From assembly GCA_001048675.1 (NCBI GenBank), contig CCKK01000003.1:434001-498000 (forward strand): a stretch of 64,000 nucleotides of DNA, in the 5' to 3' direction. Below the pieces are notes generated by a model. That model was not told the origin of the DNA and did not search any database. It saw only the letters and a program-made list of their open reading frames with translations. Below, piece by piece: positions 16,484 through 24,521 of the stretch. This DNA comes from Vibrio diabolicus (lineage in GTDB: Bacteria; Pseudomonadota; Gammaproteobacteria; Enterobacterales; Vibrionaceae). How positions within the stretch are numbered: position 1 is the stretch's first letter; each line of letters starts with the position of its first letter. Both the position numbers and the translations under genes were made by a program.

Positions 16484-17212
16484 ATGTTAGACATGAATAT
16501 ACAAGACACCTATACCACAGAAGAGGAAGTGACGACGCCATCACGCCCAATTGACGAAAATGCACTGCTGCAACGTCATCAAGTTATGGTTAAACGCGTC
16601 GTTAACCAGCTACGTGTTCATGCCACTTCTCACTGTAGTATTGAAGATATGCAGCAAATTGGCCTTATCGCTCTAGTTGAAGCTGGACGCCGATACGGCG
16701 ATGTTGACGATCCTCATTTCCCTGCCTTTGCCGTGTGTCGCGTTCGAGGTGCAATTTTAGACGAATTACGCCGGTTAGATTGGCGCTCACGTAAAACTCG
16801 CCAACAGGCTCACGAACTCAACGATGTGACTCGAGATCTCACACGCTCTTTAGGTCGGATGCCTACGGATGCAGAAATCATCCAAGCCTTAGGGACGAAT
16901 GAGCAGGACTATTACAACCGCCAAAATGCCGCCCTTGCGGGAGAGATGCAAAGCCTTGACCAACTGATGGAAAGCAGTGGTGATAGTTATATTGGCGGGC
17001 AATATGATGGCATGGAACATGAGCATATTCGTCGCAGTTTAGATAGCGCTTTAGGCAAATTGCCGAAGCGTGATCAATTGCTGCTTACTCTGTTCTATCA
17101 ACATGAACTCAACTTACACGAAATAGCTCTGGTATTGGATCTGACACCACCTCGTATATGTCAGCTTCACAAACAAGCGCTGAAACAACTCAACCAATTA
17201 ATGTCCTCTTAG
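16484..17212 (+). CDS. lafS: LafS, lateral flagellar sigma-28 factor (FliA family)
   Basis: LafS directs RNA polymerase to late lateral genes such as lafA. The 242 residues show sigma region 2 (SIEDMQQIGLIALVEAGRRYG and RVRGAILDELRRLDW), region 3 (ARKTRQQAHELND-like RSRKTRQQAHELN, LGRMPTDAEI) and region 4 (LPKRDQLLLTLFYQHELNLHEIALVLDLTPPRICQLHKQAL in shortened form, ending in the DNA-binding helix). Length is normal for FliA. It is transcribed from the sigma-54 promoter upstream of fliD, so sigma-28 output waits for LafK. An ACGGAG site precedes the ATG. Confidence 0.95.
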   Translation: MLDMNIQDTYTTEEEVTTPSRPIDENALLQRHQVMVKRVVNQLRVHATSHCSIEDMQQIGLIALVEAGRRYGDVDDPHFPAFAVCRVRGAILDELRRLDWRSRKTRQQAHELNDVTRDLTRSLGRMPTDAEIIQALGTNEQDYYNRQNAALAGEMQSLDQLMESSGDSYIGGQYDGMEHEHIRRSLDSALGKLPKRDQLLLTLFYQHELNLHEIALVLDLTPPRICQLHKQALKQLNQLMSS

Positions 17213-17222
17213 GAGTCACAAG

Positions 17223-18080
17223 ATGCAAAAGTTTTTTGGAGTCCTCACTATCCTGGTGTGCGTCTTCGGTGGATACATGTGGGCCGGCGGTAACTTAGGC
17301 GCTATCTGGCAACCAGCCGAATTCCTTATCATCATTGGCGCTGCTGCTGGTTCTTTGATCATCGGTAACCCACCTCACGTACTGAAAGAAATGCGTCGCC
17401 AAGTGCCTGCGACCATCAAAGGCCCGACAGAAGAGCATGAGTACTACATGGAATTAATGGCGCTGCTCAATAACTTGCTCGAGACAGCGCGCAACCGTGG
17501 TTATAAGTTTCTCGACTCTCACATTGAGTCGCCAGAACAGAGCTCTATGTTTCTCGCTTACCCGACGATTGCTGAGGATCATCGCCTAATTTCTTTCATT
17601 ACTGATAATTTACGTTTAATGGCAATGGGACAAATGTCGCCTCATGAATTAGAGGGACTGCTAGAGCAAGAAATTGAAGCTATCCAAAACGAAATGCTTT
17701 TGCCTTCACGCTCACTACAGCGTACAGCAGAAGCACTACCTGGCTTCGGTATTCTTGCAGCAGTTGGTGGCATCATTATCACCATGCAGGCCATTGATGG
17801 CTCAATCGCTATGATTGGTTATCACGTTGCAGCAGCTCTCGTAGGTACATTCATTGGTATTTTCGGTTGTTACTGTGGTTTAGACCCACTAAGTAACGCC
17901 ATGGCTCAGCGAGTAAAACGTAATATGACTGCTTTTGAATGCGTACGCGCAACCTTGGTTGCCTACGTAGCGAAGAAGCCGACATTGCTCGCCATTGACG
18001 CTGGTCGTAAACATATTCAGCTAGACATCAAACCAACATTCAACCAAATGGAGAAGTGGTTAGCTGAACAGGAGGGATAA
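17223..18080 (+). CDS. lafT: LafT, lateral flagellar stator protein (MotA family, proton channel)
   Basis: LafT is the MotA-type stator subunit. The 285 residues have four membrane segments (near 4-22, 30-50, 170-190 and 200-222), and a cytoplasmic loop with the conserved charged residues that contact FliG ([28 protein letters not shown]). The family phrases [22 protein letters not shown] and [17 protein letters not shown] are present. Lateral motors of vibrios run on protons rather than sodium (established for the system). Its stop overlaps the lafU ATG by one base. Confidence 0.95.
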   Translation: MQKFFGVLTILVCVFGGYMWAGGNLGAIWQPAEFLIIIGAAAGSLIIGNPPHVLKEMRRQVPATIKGPTEEHEYYMELMALLNNLLETARNRGYKFLDSHIESPEQSSMFLAYPTIAEDHRLISFITDNLRLMAMGQMSPHELEGLLEQEIEAIQNEMLLPSRSLQRTAEALPGFGILAAVGGIIITMQAIDGSIAMIGYHVAAALVGTFIGIFGCYCGLDPLSNAMAQRVKRNMTAFECVRATLVAYVAKKPTLLAIDAGRKHIQLDIKPTFNQMEKWLAEQEG

Positions 18081-19072
18081 TGCAAAAACAAGAGCATGTA
18101 GTGTTCAAACGTGCCAAAGCACACAGCCATGATGAACCTCATGGCGGCGCGTGGAAAGTCGCGTTTGCTGACTTCATGATCGCCCTAATGGCGCTGTTTC
18201 TTGTGCTTTGGGTTATGCAGGTGGTAGACAAAGAAGAGCGTAAAGCAATTGTCGCCCACTTACATAGCTCAAGCGTATTCGACAAGAGTTACGGTAATCC
18301 ATTTGATACTTCACAAAGTATCTCTCCTATTGACTTGGCACAGGACTCTTCTGTGCCAAGTAAACACAATTCCAACCACGTGGTAAGCTCATACTTTCGA
18401 GGTGACGGCGATGGGCCAGAAATCGACTCGTTGATTCCTGGTAACTTCGATACTCAGGAGCAACTTGCAGCGCTGGCGAAAGTCATTGAACGAATGACCG
18501 CTCAGATTAACGCACAAGGAAATGTCAACGTAACCGTGACCCCACAAGGCTTACGTATCGTCCTTCAAGATGATTACAAACAGCATATGTTCAGTCGTGG
18601 TGGCGCAGAGCTGACCCCTTTCTTCGAAGACTTATTACTTGCACTTGCGCCTGTATTTCAGCGTGTGAACAACCCACTGATCATCAGCGGACATACGGAT
18701 GCGATTCCATTTAAAAAACGCTTTGGTCGTCAATCAAACTGGGCGCTATCTGCATCTCGAGCTGATGTCGCAAGAAATACGCTGGTTGAAGGTGGCATGC
18801 CGGATGATCGCGTCATGCAGGTCACAGGCATGTCGGATAGAGCACTGCTTAACCCTGATGAACCAGATTCAAGCGAAAACCGCCGTATCGAGCTGTTCGT
18901 TTTAACGACGCCAGCAGCCAAAGTACTCGAAACTCTTTTTGGTAACCACCAAGAAAGTGAACTGCAAAAAGCGAAAGATAAAGCCGAATTTAACCAACCA
19001 GTCATTCGACAAGAAGTCATCAATTACTCGGGTGATACGGCCACCAACGAAGTAAATATTCAAGAACTATAA
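18080..19072 (+). CDS. lafU: LafU, lateral flagellar stator protein (MotB family)
   Basis: LafU is the MotB-type partner of LafT. The 330 residues have a cytoplasmic tail, one membrane segment (about 26-48) carrying the essential proton-binding aspartate D31 in the stretch [15 protein letters not shown], a plug and linker region, then an OmpA-like peptidoglycan-binding domain ([38 protein letters not shown]). All key residues are present. It is the last gene of the late operon; a hairpin follows 5 bases after the stop. Confidence 0.95.
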   Translation: MQKQEHVVFKRAKAHSHDEPHGGAWKVAFADFMIALMALFLVLWVMQVVDKEERKAIVAHLHSSSVFDKSYGNPFDTSQSISPIDLAQDSSVPSKHNSNHVVSSYFRGDGDGPEIDSLIPGNFDTQEQLAALAKVIERMTAQINAQGNVNVTVTPQGLRIVLQDDYKQHMFSRGGAELTPFFEDLLLALAPVFQRVNNPLIISGHTDAIPFKKRFGRQSNWALSASRADVARNTLVEGGMPDDRVMQVTGMSDRALLNPDEPDSSENRRIELFVLTTPAAKVLETLFGNHQESELQKAKDKAEFNQPVIRQEVINYSGDTATNEVNIQEL

Positions 19073-19077
19073 CCTCA

Positions 19078-19106
19078 AAAGGTCACCTCGCCTGATGGTG
19101 ACCTTT
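19078..19106 (+). terminator. Hairpin after lafU, probable operon end
   Basis: AAAGGTCACC (19078-19087) pairs perfectly with GGTGACCTTT (19097-19106) around a 9-base loop. The T tail is short (TTT then C), so termination may be partial. Confidence 0.65.
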
Positions 19107-19150
19107 CTAACTGAAACCTCTGTTACTGTGACTTTTTAGTTGAGTTCTAT

Positions 19151-19438
19151 ATGCACATAACACCATCCGAAAACAAAAAACGCGATCTGTTGAAGAAAGC
19201 CTTTTTATGGTTAATTGTCTTCGACTACCTTTTATTGGCGTTTTTCTTAACTCAGCTGTCCAGTTTAACGCTTAACAGTGGGACCATGATCAGTATGCTG
19301 CTCGTCGTCTACAACGTCTTACTCGTTTCTCTGTGCTTTCAAAGAACCAATAAACAGGACTCTTATATTATCTACCCTGTTTTATCCGCGACGTTGTTGG
19401 CATTTGTCTGCTTTCTTTATTTCTTTTTTTTAATTTAG
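19151..19438 (+). CDS. Small membrane protein of unknown function
   Basis: I do not recognise this 95-residue protein. It begins with a short charged stretch (residues 1-16: HITPSENKKRDLLKK) and then has three hydrophobic segments (about 17-38, 42-60 and 70-95), with a polar FQRTNKQDS loop between the second and third. It starts 78 bases after lafU but beyond the hairpin, so it is not clearly part of the flagellar operon. It overlaps the converging gene at 19435 by 4 bases. Confidence 0.6.
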   Translation: MHITPSENKKRDLLKKAFLWLIVFDYLLLAFFLTQLSSLTLNSGTMISMLLVVYNVLLVSLCFQRTNKQDSYIIYPVLSATLLAFVCFLYFFFLI

Positions 19439-19653
19439 ATACCAGACTCCACCATTGACTTTATTTTTACTGCTTTTTCGAAGTGGTCGAGCCGATGGGT
19501 CTGAATCCACCACGTAGCCGCCTCCATCAACTGTTCAGGATCATCATTTTTGTTGGCGAAAAACGCATAAAATGAGAGCCCAACCTGCTCACCTTTGCTT
19601 GCGATCTTTTTGTCACAGACCTCTATTATTTTGTCTCTCAATGAAGCTCTCAT
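19435..19653 (-). CDS. Small conserved protein, DUF6500-like
   Basis: This 72-residue soluble protein begins RASLRDKIIEVCDKKIA and contains GLSFYAFFANKNDDPEQLMEA and TWWIQTHRLDHFEKAVKIK, a pattern I associate with the DUF6500 family found in vibrios and related bacteria. Function is unknown. It has a strongly helical, charged look and no signal peptide. The ATG at 19653 is 10 bases downstream of the PH-domain gene on the same strand, so the two are probably co-transcribed. Confidence 0.7.
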   Translation of the reverse strand: MRASLRDKIIEVCDKKIASKGEQVGLSFYAFFANKNDDPEQLMEAATWWIQTHRLDHFEKAVKIKSMVESGI

Positions 19654-19663
19654 TTCTATTCCC

Positions 19664-20047
19664 TTACGCTAGTACATACTCACTAACCATACGGTTGAAA
19701 GAAATCAGATCAAACGAGCCTTTAATTTCAAAACGTACTCTTCCCACCTCACTCATGAAGAACTCAATTTCACAGTCTAAGTCAAAGGTACCAGACGTCT
19801 CGATAGAAAATGCATTGATCTTGCTATAAGGCAGCGACGTGTAATCCACTTTTGAGCCCGTAATCCCTTGCACATTCGCCGCAATCACTCGCTTGTTGGT
19901 AAACACCACTTGGTCGCGAACCGTTTTAAAGCCCGCAAATACCGACTCGCCATCAATAAGAAACTTGTGAAAATCTTCCCTAACTTTTGATACCTCAATG
20001 GGTTTAAGCTTAAACACTGATGAATTGTCGAAATCGATCATAGTCAT
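19664..20047 (-). CDS. Bacterial PH-domain protein
   Basis: The 127 residues fit a single bacterial pleckstrin-homology-like domain (bPH_1 type): a beta-rich core with GESVFAGFKTVRDQVVFTNKRVIAANVQG, then VDYTSLPYSKINAFSIETSGTFDLDCEIEFF, and a closing helix FDLISFNRMVSEYVLA. The motif of T-N-K-R-V-I followed by a YSKI-F-E-S strand is characteristic. Such proteins are cytoplasmic with unknown ligands. An AAGGAATG site overlaps its own start region. It is followed by the 72-residue gene after 10 bases. Confidence 0.8.
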   Translation of the reverse strand: MTMIDFDNSSVFKLKPIEVSKVREDFHKFLIDGESVFAGFKTVRDQVVFTNKRVIAANVQGITGSKVDYTSLPYSKINAFSIETSGTFDLDCEIEFFMSEVGRVRFEIKGSFDLISFNRMVSEYVLA

Positions 20048-20158
20048 TCCTTTTTAGTTGATAGCGAACAAACTCAACGTAGCAGATACACAGACCGTTG
20101 CCTATCAGCTAAGTACCATCTTTCGATTTCAAACCTAGGAAAAATTCAACAAAGTGCA

Positions 20159-20374
20159 TTACTTCCAGCCCTGCCGCCATAGCTCTGGATCTTTCAGGTC
20201 TTGCCAGTTCATCTCTTGCTCACGTTTACTCATAACCGCCTCAATGACACATTTCACAACATTGCCTTCTTCATCCAGCTCCATTTCTGTTACGACAAAG
20301 TGCTTCTCTTTATTTTTAGGTGACGTCGCCGTCCATTTGCTGTGCAATAGCTTCTTGGGGTGAATTCTATTCAT
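20159..20374 (-). CDS. Tryptophan-rich conserved protein (TIGR02450 family)
   Basis: The 71-residue protein begins MNRIHPKKLLHSKWTA and ends NWQDLKDPELWRQGWK, matching the small Trp-rich family TIGR02450 of unknown function. It carries four tryptophans and a short beta-rich middle (KEKHFVVTEMELDEEGNVVKCVIEAVMS, split here over residues 22-50). It stands alone on the minus strand between the PH-domain gene and the HPP gene. Confidence 0.8.
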   Translation of the reverse strand: MNRIHPKKLLHSKWTATSPKNKEKHFVVTEMELDEEGNVVKCVIEAVMSKREQEMNWQDLKDPELWRQGWK

Positions 20375-20460
20375 AGTGGTATACCAATTTAACTAACATC
20401 TTTATGTATACGACTGAATACCAAGAGAGAATCAGATTTTATTTTTAAGCATCCACGAAA

Positions 20461-20498
20461 AGAAAAAGCCGCAAAAGAGGTCATCCCCTAATGCGGCC
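20461..20498 (-). terminator. Terminator of the HPP-family gene
   Basis: On the minus strand GCCGCA pairs with TGCGGC around an 18-base loop, followed by TTTTTC. The short stem makes it moderately convincing. Confidence 0.6.
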
Positions 20499-20513
20499 TT
20501 ACTTGCAACCCAA

Positions 20514-20993
20514 TTAGGTCTTTTGACCGTTCAAACGAGGGTTTAAGTACTGACTCTGTAGCAACTGCAACGCCTTACCAACCAGCACAATCACCACCGC
20601 GCCAATCAATACGGGCGTGAACAGAAAACTCCACCCCTGCCCAGATGCCATGATCAAGATTGGATTTGCGCCCGCAGGTGGATGCGTTGTCTTCGTAATC
20701 AGCATTGCTGACACTCCTAACCCAGTCGCAATCGCGAGGGTGATTGGCGTGACCTCAACATATTGGCTAAACGCAATACCGATAGATGCCGTAATGAAGT
20801 GACCAATGATCACATTTTTTGGTTGAGCGAGAGGGCTGCTAGGCACCCCAAACACCAACACCGCCGTAGCACCAAATGGCGCCATGAGAAGTACAACCTC
20901 AGTAAGAGACACCTCGGCGTAAGACAACACACCAATAGCCAATGTCGCACCAAGCCCCGCGACCAAAGATAAAATTAAATTATTCATAAACAC
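20514..20993 (-). CDS. HPP-family integral membrane protein
   Basis: The 159 residues form four hydrophobic segments and contain the diagnostic HPP stretch TKTTHPPAGANPILIM (about residues 94-109). Some HPP proteins (for example nitrite transporters of cyanobacteria and chloroplasts) move small anions; the substrate here is unknown. It is transcribed leftward, divergent from a TetR regulator, with two copies of a palindrome between them, so repression by that regulator is likely. A terminator follows. Confidence 0.85.
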   Translation of the reverse strand: MFMNNLILSLVAGLGATLAIGVLSYAEVSLTEVVLLMAPFGATAVLVFGVPSSPLAQPKNVIIGHFITASIGIAFSQYVEVTPITLAIATGLGVSAMLITKTTHPPAGANPILIMASGQGWSFLFTPVLIGAVVIVLVGKALQLLQSQYLNPRLNGQKT

Positions 20994-20999
20994 CTCAAA

Positions 21000-21043
21000 G
21001 TAGACCGAATTGTCTACAAATTAAAATAGACAAATCTGTCTAC
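21000..21043. promoter_or_regulatory. Tandem palindromic operators between HPP gene and tetR
   Basis: GTAGAC-N6-GTCTAC lies at 21000-21017 as a perfect palindrome, and ATAGAC-N6-GTCTAC at 21026-21043 with one mismatch. The two sites are 26 bases apart. They are the obvious binding sites of the adjacent TetR-family protein, which would control itself and the divergent HPP gene. Confidence 0.8.
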
Positions 21044-21085
21044 CTTTGTCAATATGTGTTTGTAGAACTTTTTGAGGACGTAGTT

Positions 21086-21631
21086 ATGAACAAAAAGAAA
21101 CAGTTATTGATCGATACCGCGTTGTCGCTGTTTTACAAACAGGGCATCAACTCCATTGGCATCAATGAAGTCCTTAAAGTATCTGGCGTGGCTAAACGCA
21201 CGCTGTACAGCCATTTTGAAAGCAAAGAAGCGCTCATCCTTGCCGCACTAGAACAACGCCACCAAATCTTCATGGCGTGGCTAGAGGAGAAACTGTCATC
21301 AGCACAATCGAGCACAGACGTGATCGACCAGTTGTTTACCGCGCTTAACGGCTGGTTTCATGGTTCTGAGGAAAAATTGGGCGAGTTTCGCGGCTGTTTT
21401 TTCATCAACACGTCCGCCGAATTCAGTGACGACCGCGGCGAGATTGCAACGTATTGCCGCCACCATAAACAACAGGTTCGTGAGCTAATTCAACGCTATC
21501 TCAAATCAGACAACACATCATTACTCGATGCCATTTGCATCATGAAAGAAGGTGCCATCACCACCGCTTACATGACAAAAGAGTACGACGACGTCACAAA
21601 GAAATGCGTGGAAATTTTGCATAAGCTGTAA
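21086..21631 (+). CDS. TetR/AcrR-family repressor
   Basis: The protein has an N-terminal TetR helix-turn-helix (IDTALSLFYKQGINSIGINEVLKVSGVAKRTLYSHFESKEAL, about residues 8-50) and a ligand-binding C-terminal part with the phrase FRGCFFINTSAEFSD typical of a widespread TetR subgroup. I chose the ATG at 21086 (181 residues) since GAGG lies 12 bases before it; the frame also opens 30 bases upstream. It is divergent from the HPP gene over two palindromes that are its likely operators. The inducer is unknown. Confidence 0.88.
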   Translation: MNKKKQLLIDTALSLFYKQGINSIGINEVLKVSGVAKRTLYSHFESKEALILAALEQRHQIFMAWLEEKLSSAQSSTDVIDQLFTALNGWFHGSEEKLGEFRGCFFINTSAEFSDDRGEIATYCRHHKQQVRELIQRYLKSDNTSLLDAICIMKEGAITTAYMTKEYDDVTKKCVEILHKL

Positions 21632-21729
21632 CGGTAAGAAAGCAAGAAACGAATCGACCGAGCACCAAACTGGCGAGAATATTCAGAAATGGTAAGGTTA
21701 TTTTATCCACCTAATGAGACACGCTTGAT

Positions 21730-22167
21730 ATGAAAATTGGCGAACTGGCGCAAAAAACTGGCCTTGCTCCCTCGCGTATTCGATTTTACGAGCGCATCGG
21801 GCTGCTAAAAACCGTGACCCGTAAAGCCAACGGGTACCGCGAGTATCCGCAAGAAGCATTAATGATTCTGGACATGATCACAACGGGTCAGCAAGCTGGA
21901 TTCAGTTTGGATGAACTAAGTGCGTTACTGCCATCCGACCTTTCTAACTGGGATCATCACCAGTTATTGACGACCTTGCAGCAAAAAGTCCAAGAGCTCG
22001 ACGAGCTTGAGCGAAAAATCGCGCAGAGTAAAAGCAAGTTAAAAGAAGTACTTAAAGAGATTGAAGCTAAGCCAGATGACATGGACTGTGCAATGAATGC
22101 AAAACGCGTCATGTCTCAACTTGGTCAAACGATTCTGACCAAAGAAAACCCGTCAAATAAAAAGTAA
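21730..22167 (+). CDS. MerR-family transcriptional regulator
   Basis: The 145 residues have the MerR winged helix (MKIGELAQKTGLAPSRIRFYE, RIGLLKTVTRKANGYREY) followed by a long dimerisation helix (about 85-120). The C-terminal part carries a single cysteine (DMDCAMNAK) and no metal-binding cysteine pair, so a drug- or stress-type effector is more likely than a metal. It precedes a MerR-type promoter with a 19-base spacer at 22357-22387 that would drive the next two genes. MerR proteins activate such promoters by DNA untwisting. Confidence 0.88.
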   Translation: MKIGELAQKTGLAPSRIRFYERIGLLKTVTRKANGYREYPQEALMILDMITTGQQAGFSLDELSALLPSDLSNWDHHQLLTTLQQKVQELDELERKIAQSKSKLKEVLKEIEAKPDDMDCAMNAKRVMSQLGQTILTKENPSNKK

Positions 22168-22356
22168 AGCCGTCAGCAAATCAAAGCAATGTTAACAAGC
22201 GAAGCTTTACTCTTGATGTTGGGTTAGAGATTCGCCAATTCCCCTGCTAGCCACTAAATTGAGTCTGTAAAAACCATTCGCTCTTAGCTCAGGTGTACCG
22301 CCTCCTTGTTTCTATAATCAATAAAAAATCAATCCAATTTATCTTCAAAATGTGGG

Positions 22357-22387
22357 TTGACCTTAAACCTAACTTTAACGTTAGGAT
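22357..22387 (+). promoter_or_regulatory. MerR-type promoter/operator with 19-base spacer
   Basis: TTGACC (22357-22362) and TAGGAT (22382-22387) are separated by 19 bases, the hallmark spacing of MerR-activated promoters. The spacer includes the perfect palindrome CCTAAC-N6-GTTAGG (22368-22385). The site is 34 bases before the next gene. Control by the MerR protein at 21730 is the simplest reading. Confidence 0.8.
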
Positions 22388-22420
22388 GAATATCAAAGCA
22401 ACACAGCAGGAGATTGGTGA

Positions 22421-23365
22421 ATGCAAACGATATTGGGTGCAAGTGGGCAAATTGGCCGTGAGCTGGCATTAAGCCTAAAACGAGACTTTACGAGCGACAT
22501 CCGATTGGTGAGCCGCAATCCGCATCGAGTCAACGAGACGGATCAACTGGTAAAAGCGGACTTGCTCGACGCGAAACAAACATCAGATGCCGTAAAAGGT
22601 TCTAGTATCGTTTACCTTACTGCAGGGCTACCAATGGATACTCAACTGTGGGTGGAACAGTGGCCAACAATGATGCGTAATGTCATCGCCGCATGTAAAA
22701 CTCATCAAGCAAAGCTTGTTTACTTTGATAATACCTACATGTACCCGCAAACGGATACGCCTCAACAAGAAGATGCACCATTTCAGCCCAATGGAGAAAA
22801 AGGTCGAATTCGTGCGGTCATTACTGACATGCTGCTAGAATCGATGAATAAAGGAGAAATCGAAGCCGTTATCTGTCGTGCTCCGGAGTTTTACGGCCCG
22901 GGGAAAACGCAAAGCATCACTAATTCCGCCATTATCGATAATCTACTTAACCAAAAGAGCGCAAAGGTGTTTTTACGTGATGACACCAAACGCAGCTTAA
23001 TTTATACGCCAGACGCAAGCCGAGCCATGGCGCTAATTGGGAATACGCCCGATGCTTACGGACAAACTTGGCATTTGCCTTGCGATGATCGTCGACTGAC
23101 GTATCGGGAGTTTATCGCTGTTGCAGCAAAGGTTTTTAACGTTCAACCGAAATACAAAGTCATCAAGCGCTGGCAATTGTGGCTAGCAGGGCGATTTAAT
23201 CAAACCATTCGAGATGCAGCCGAGCTTTTGCCTCGCTACGAATCTGACAACCTTTTTGTTTCGGATAAGTTTCAGACTCGTTTTCCAGATTTTAAAATCA
23301 CCACATTCGAACAAGGCTTGACCACAATTCAACAAGAAAAAGCCAATGACCAGAAACCTCTTTAA
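22421..23365 (+). CDS. NAD(P)-dependent epimerase/dehydratase-like protein (atypical SDR)
   Basis: The 314-residue protein has a Rossmann fold starting at its N-terminus with GASGQIGRELA, then VYLTAGLP and a FDNTYMYPQ segment with the Y-containing catalytic region (FYGPGK follows later, as in NAD-dependent epimerases). The active-site Y-x-x-x-K is not obvious, so it may be an atypical family member (NmrA-like or UDP-sugar epimerase-like). Substrate is unknown. Ribosome site: AGGAG. It shares a transcript with the saccharopine dehydrogenase-like gene, 24 bases downstream, and is probably induced through the MerR-type promoter. Confidence 0.8.
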   Translation: MQTILGASGQIGRELALSLKRDFTSDIRLVSRNPHRVNETDQLVKADLLDAKQTSDAVKGSSIVYLTAGLPMDTQLWVEQWPTMMRNVIAACKTHQAKLVYFDNTYMYPQTDTPQQEDAPFQPNGEKGRIRAVITDMLLESMNKGEIEAVICRAPEFYGPGKTQSITNSAIIDNLLNQKSAKVFLRDDTKRSLIYTPDASRAMALIGNTPDAYGQTWHLPCDDRRLTYREFIAVAAKVFNVQPKYKVIKRWQLWLAGRFNQTIRDAAELLPRYESDNLFVSDKFQTRFPDFKITTFEQGLTTIQQEKANDQKPL

Positions 23366-23389
23366 GCAGGCATTGATAGGAGCTTTTTG

Positions 23390-24472
23390 ATGAAAGATAA
23401 CACACCGGCACCATCCCCAGATCGTTGGATCATCTACGGAGCCAATGGTTATACAGGCGAGCTGATTGCGAGAGAGGCCGTAAAACGGGGTCACCACCCA
23501 ATCCTTGCAGGTAGAAGTTTAGAGAAAGTACAAAGCCTAGCGGCTGAACTAGGGCTGCAAAGTCTTGCTTTTTCTCTTGAGGATAAAAGCAGCGCGGTCC
23601 AACATATTTCGGGTTCATCACTGGTATTAAACTGCGCAGGCCCCTTTTCTTCGACGGCAAAACCGATGATGAAAGCGTGCCTAGAAGCAGGCGCACATTA
23701 TCTCGATATTACAGGTGAGATCTCTGTATTTGAGTTTGCACAAACGCTGCAATCACAAGCAAAGGAAGCTGGTGTCGTATTGTGCTCCGGTGTTGGTTTT
23801 GATGTTATTCCAACGGATTGCATTGCAGCCACATTGAAAGCTGCGCTACCAGATGCAACACACTTGTCTCTCGGTTTTGACTCTCGCTCTGGTTTTTCTC
23901 CGGGCACGGCGAAAACGTCTGTCGAAGGTTTGGCTCAAGGCGGTAAAGTGCGGCTTAACGGAAAAATCACCACCGTTCCGCTAGCGTATAAAGTTCGCAA
24001 CATTGATTTTGGTGACGGCGAAAAACTTGCTATGACCATTCCGTGGGGCGATGTTTCAACCGCCTATTACACCACGGGGGTTGAGAATATTGATGTTTTT
24101 ATTCCCGGATCGCCGAACATGATAAAAAACGCTAAACGAGCGAATTGGGTTCGCCCTCTTCTCGGCATAACCTGGGTACAAAACCTCATAAAAAGCCGTA
24201 TTGAAAGAACCGTAAAAGGACCGAATGAGGAGCAAAGAAACCAATTACCCACATATGTGTGGGGTAAAGCAAGCAACAAACTCGGACAAAGCAAAACAGC
24301 ACGAGTACAAACGGCCAATGGCTACAGCTTAACCGTAACGGGATCTCTGGCGATTGCAGAACACCTGCTACATACGAAGCCTGAAGCCGGTGTATACACA
24401 CCCTCTAAGCTCATGGGCTCCAGTTTTGTGTCGCAGCTTCCCGGTTCTAGTGACATAACCATTGAAGAGTAA
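23390..24472 (+). CDS. Saccharopine dehydrogenase-like NADP-binding protein
   Basis: This 360-residue protein has an N-terminal NADP-binding motif (YGANGYTGELIAREAVKRGH, residues about 14-33), followed by LVLNCAGPFSSTAKP and GAHYLDITGE, which are signatures of the saccharopine dehydrogenase-like / trans-acting enoyl reductase family. The exact reaction is unknown. I chose the ATG at 23390 since TAGGAG lies 9 bases upstream; a TTG just before is in frame. It lies in an operon with the preceding SDR-like gene; joint induction as an oxidoreductase pair by the MerR regulator is inferred. Confidence 0.82.
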   Translation: MKDNTPAPSPDRWIIYGANGYTGELIAREAVKRGHHPILAGRSLEKVQSLAAELGLQSLAFSLEDKSSAVQHISGSSLVLNCAGPFSSTAKPMMKACLEAGAHYLDITGEISVFEFAQTLQSQAKEAGVVLCSGVGFDVIPTDCIAATLKAALPDATHLSLGFDSRSGFSPGTAKTSVEGLAQGGKVRLNGKITTVPLAYKVRNIDFGDGEKLAMTIPWGDVSTAYYTTGVENIDVFIPGSPNMIKNAKRANWVRPLLGITWVQNLIKSRIERTVKGPNEEQRNQLPTYVWGKASNKLGQSKTARVQTANGYSLTVTGSLAIAEHLLHTKPEAGVYTPSKLMGSSFVSQLPGSSDITIEE

Positions 24473-24477
24473 ACCAA

Positions 24478-24497
24478 AAGGCACCAATCGGTGCCTT
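24478..24497. terminator. Bidirectional hairpin between converging genes
   Basis: AAGGCACC pairs with GGTGCCTT around loop AATC. In the minus direction it is followed by TTTTGG and sits 25 bases after the glycyl radical enzyme stop; in the plus direction the T tail is minimal. Confidence 0.65.
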
Positions 24498-24521
24498 CTG
24501 CATTAACCGGGGTTGAGACCA

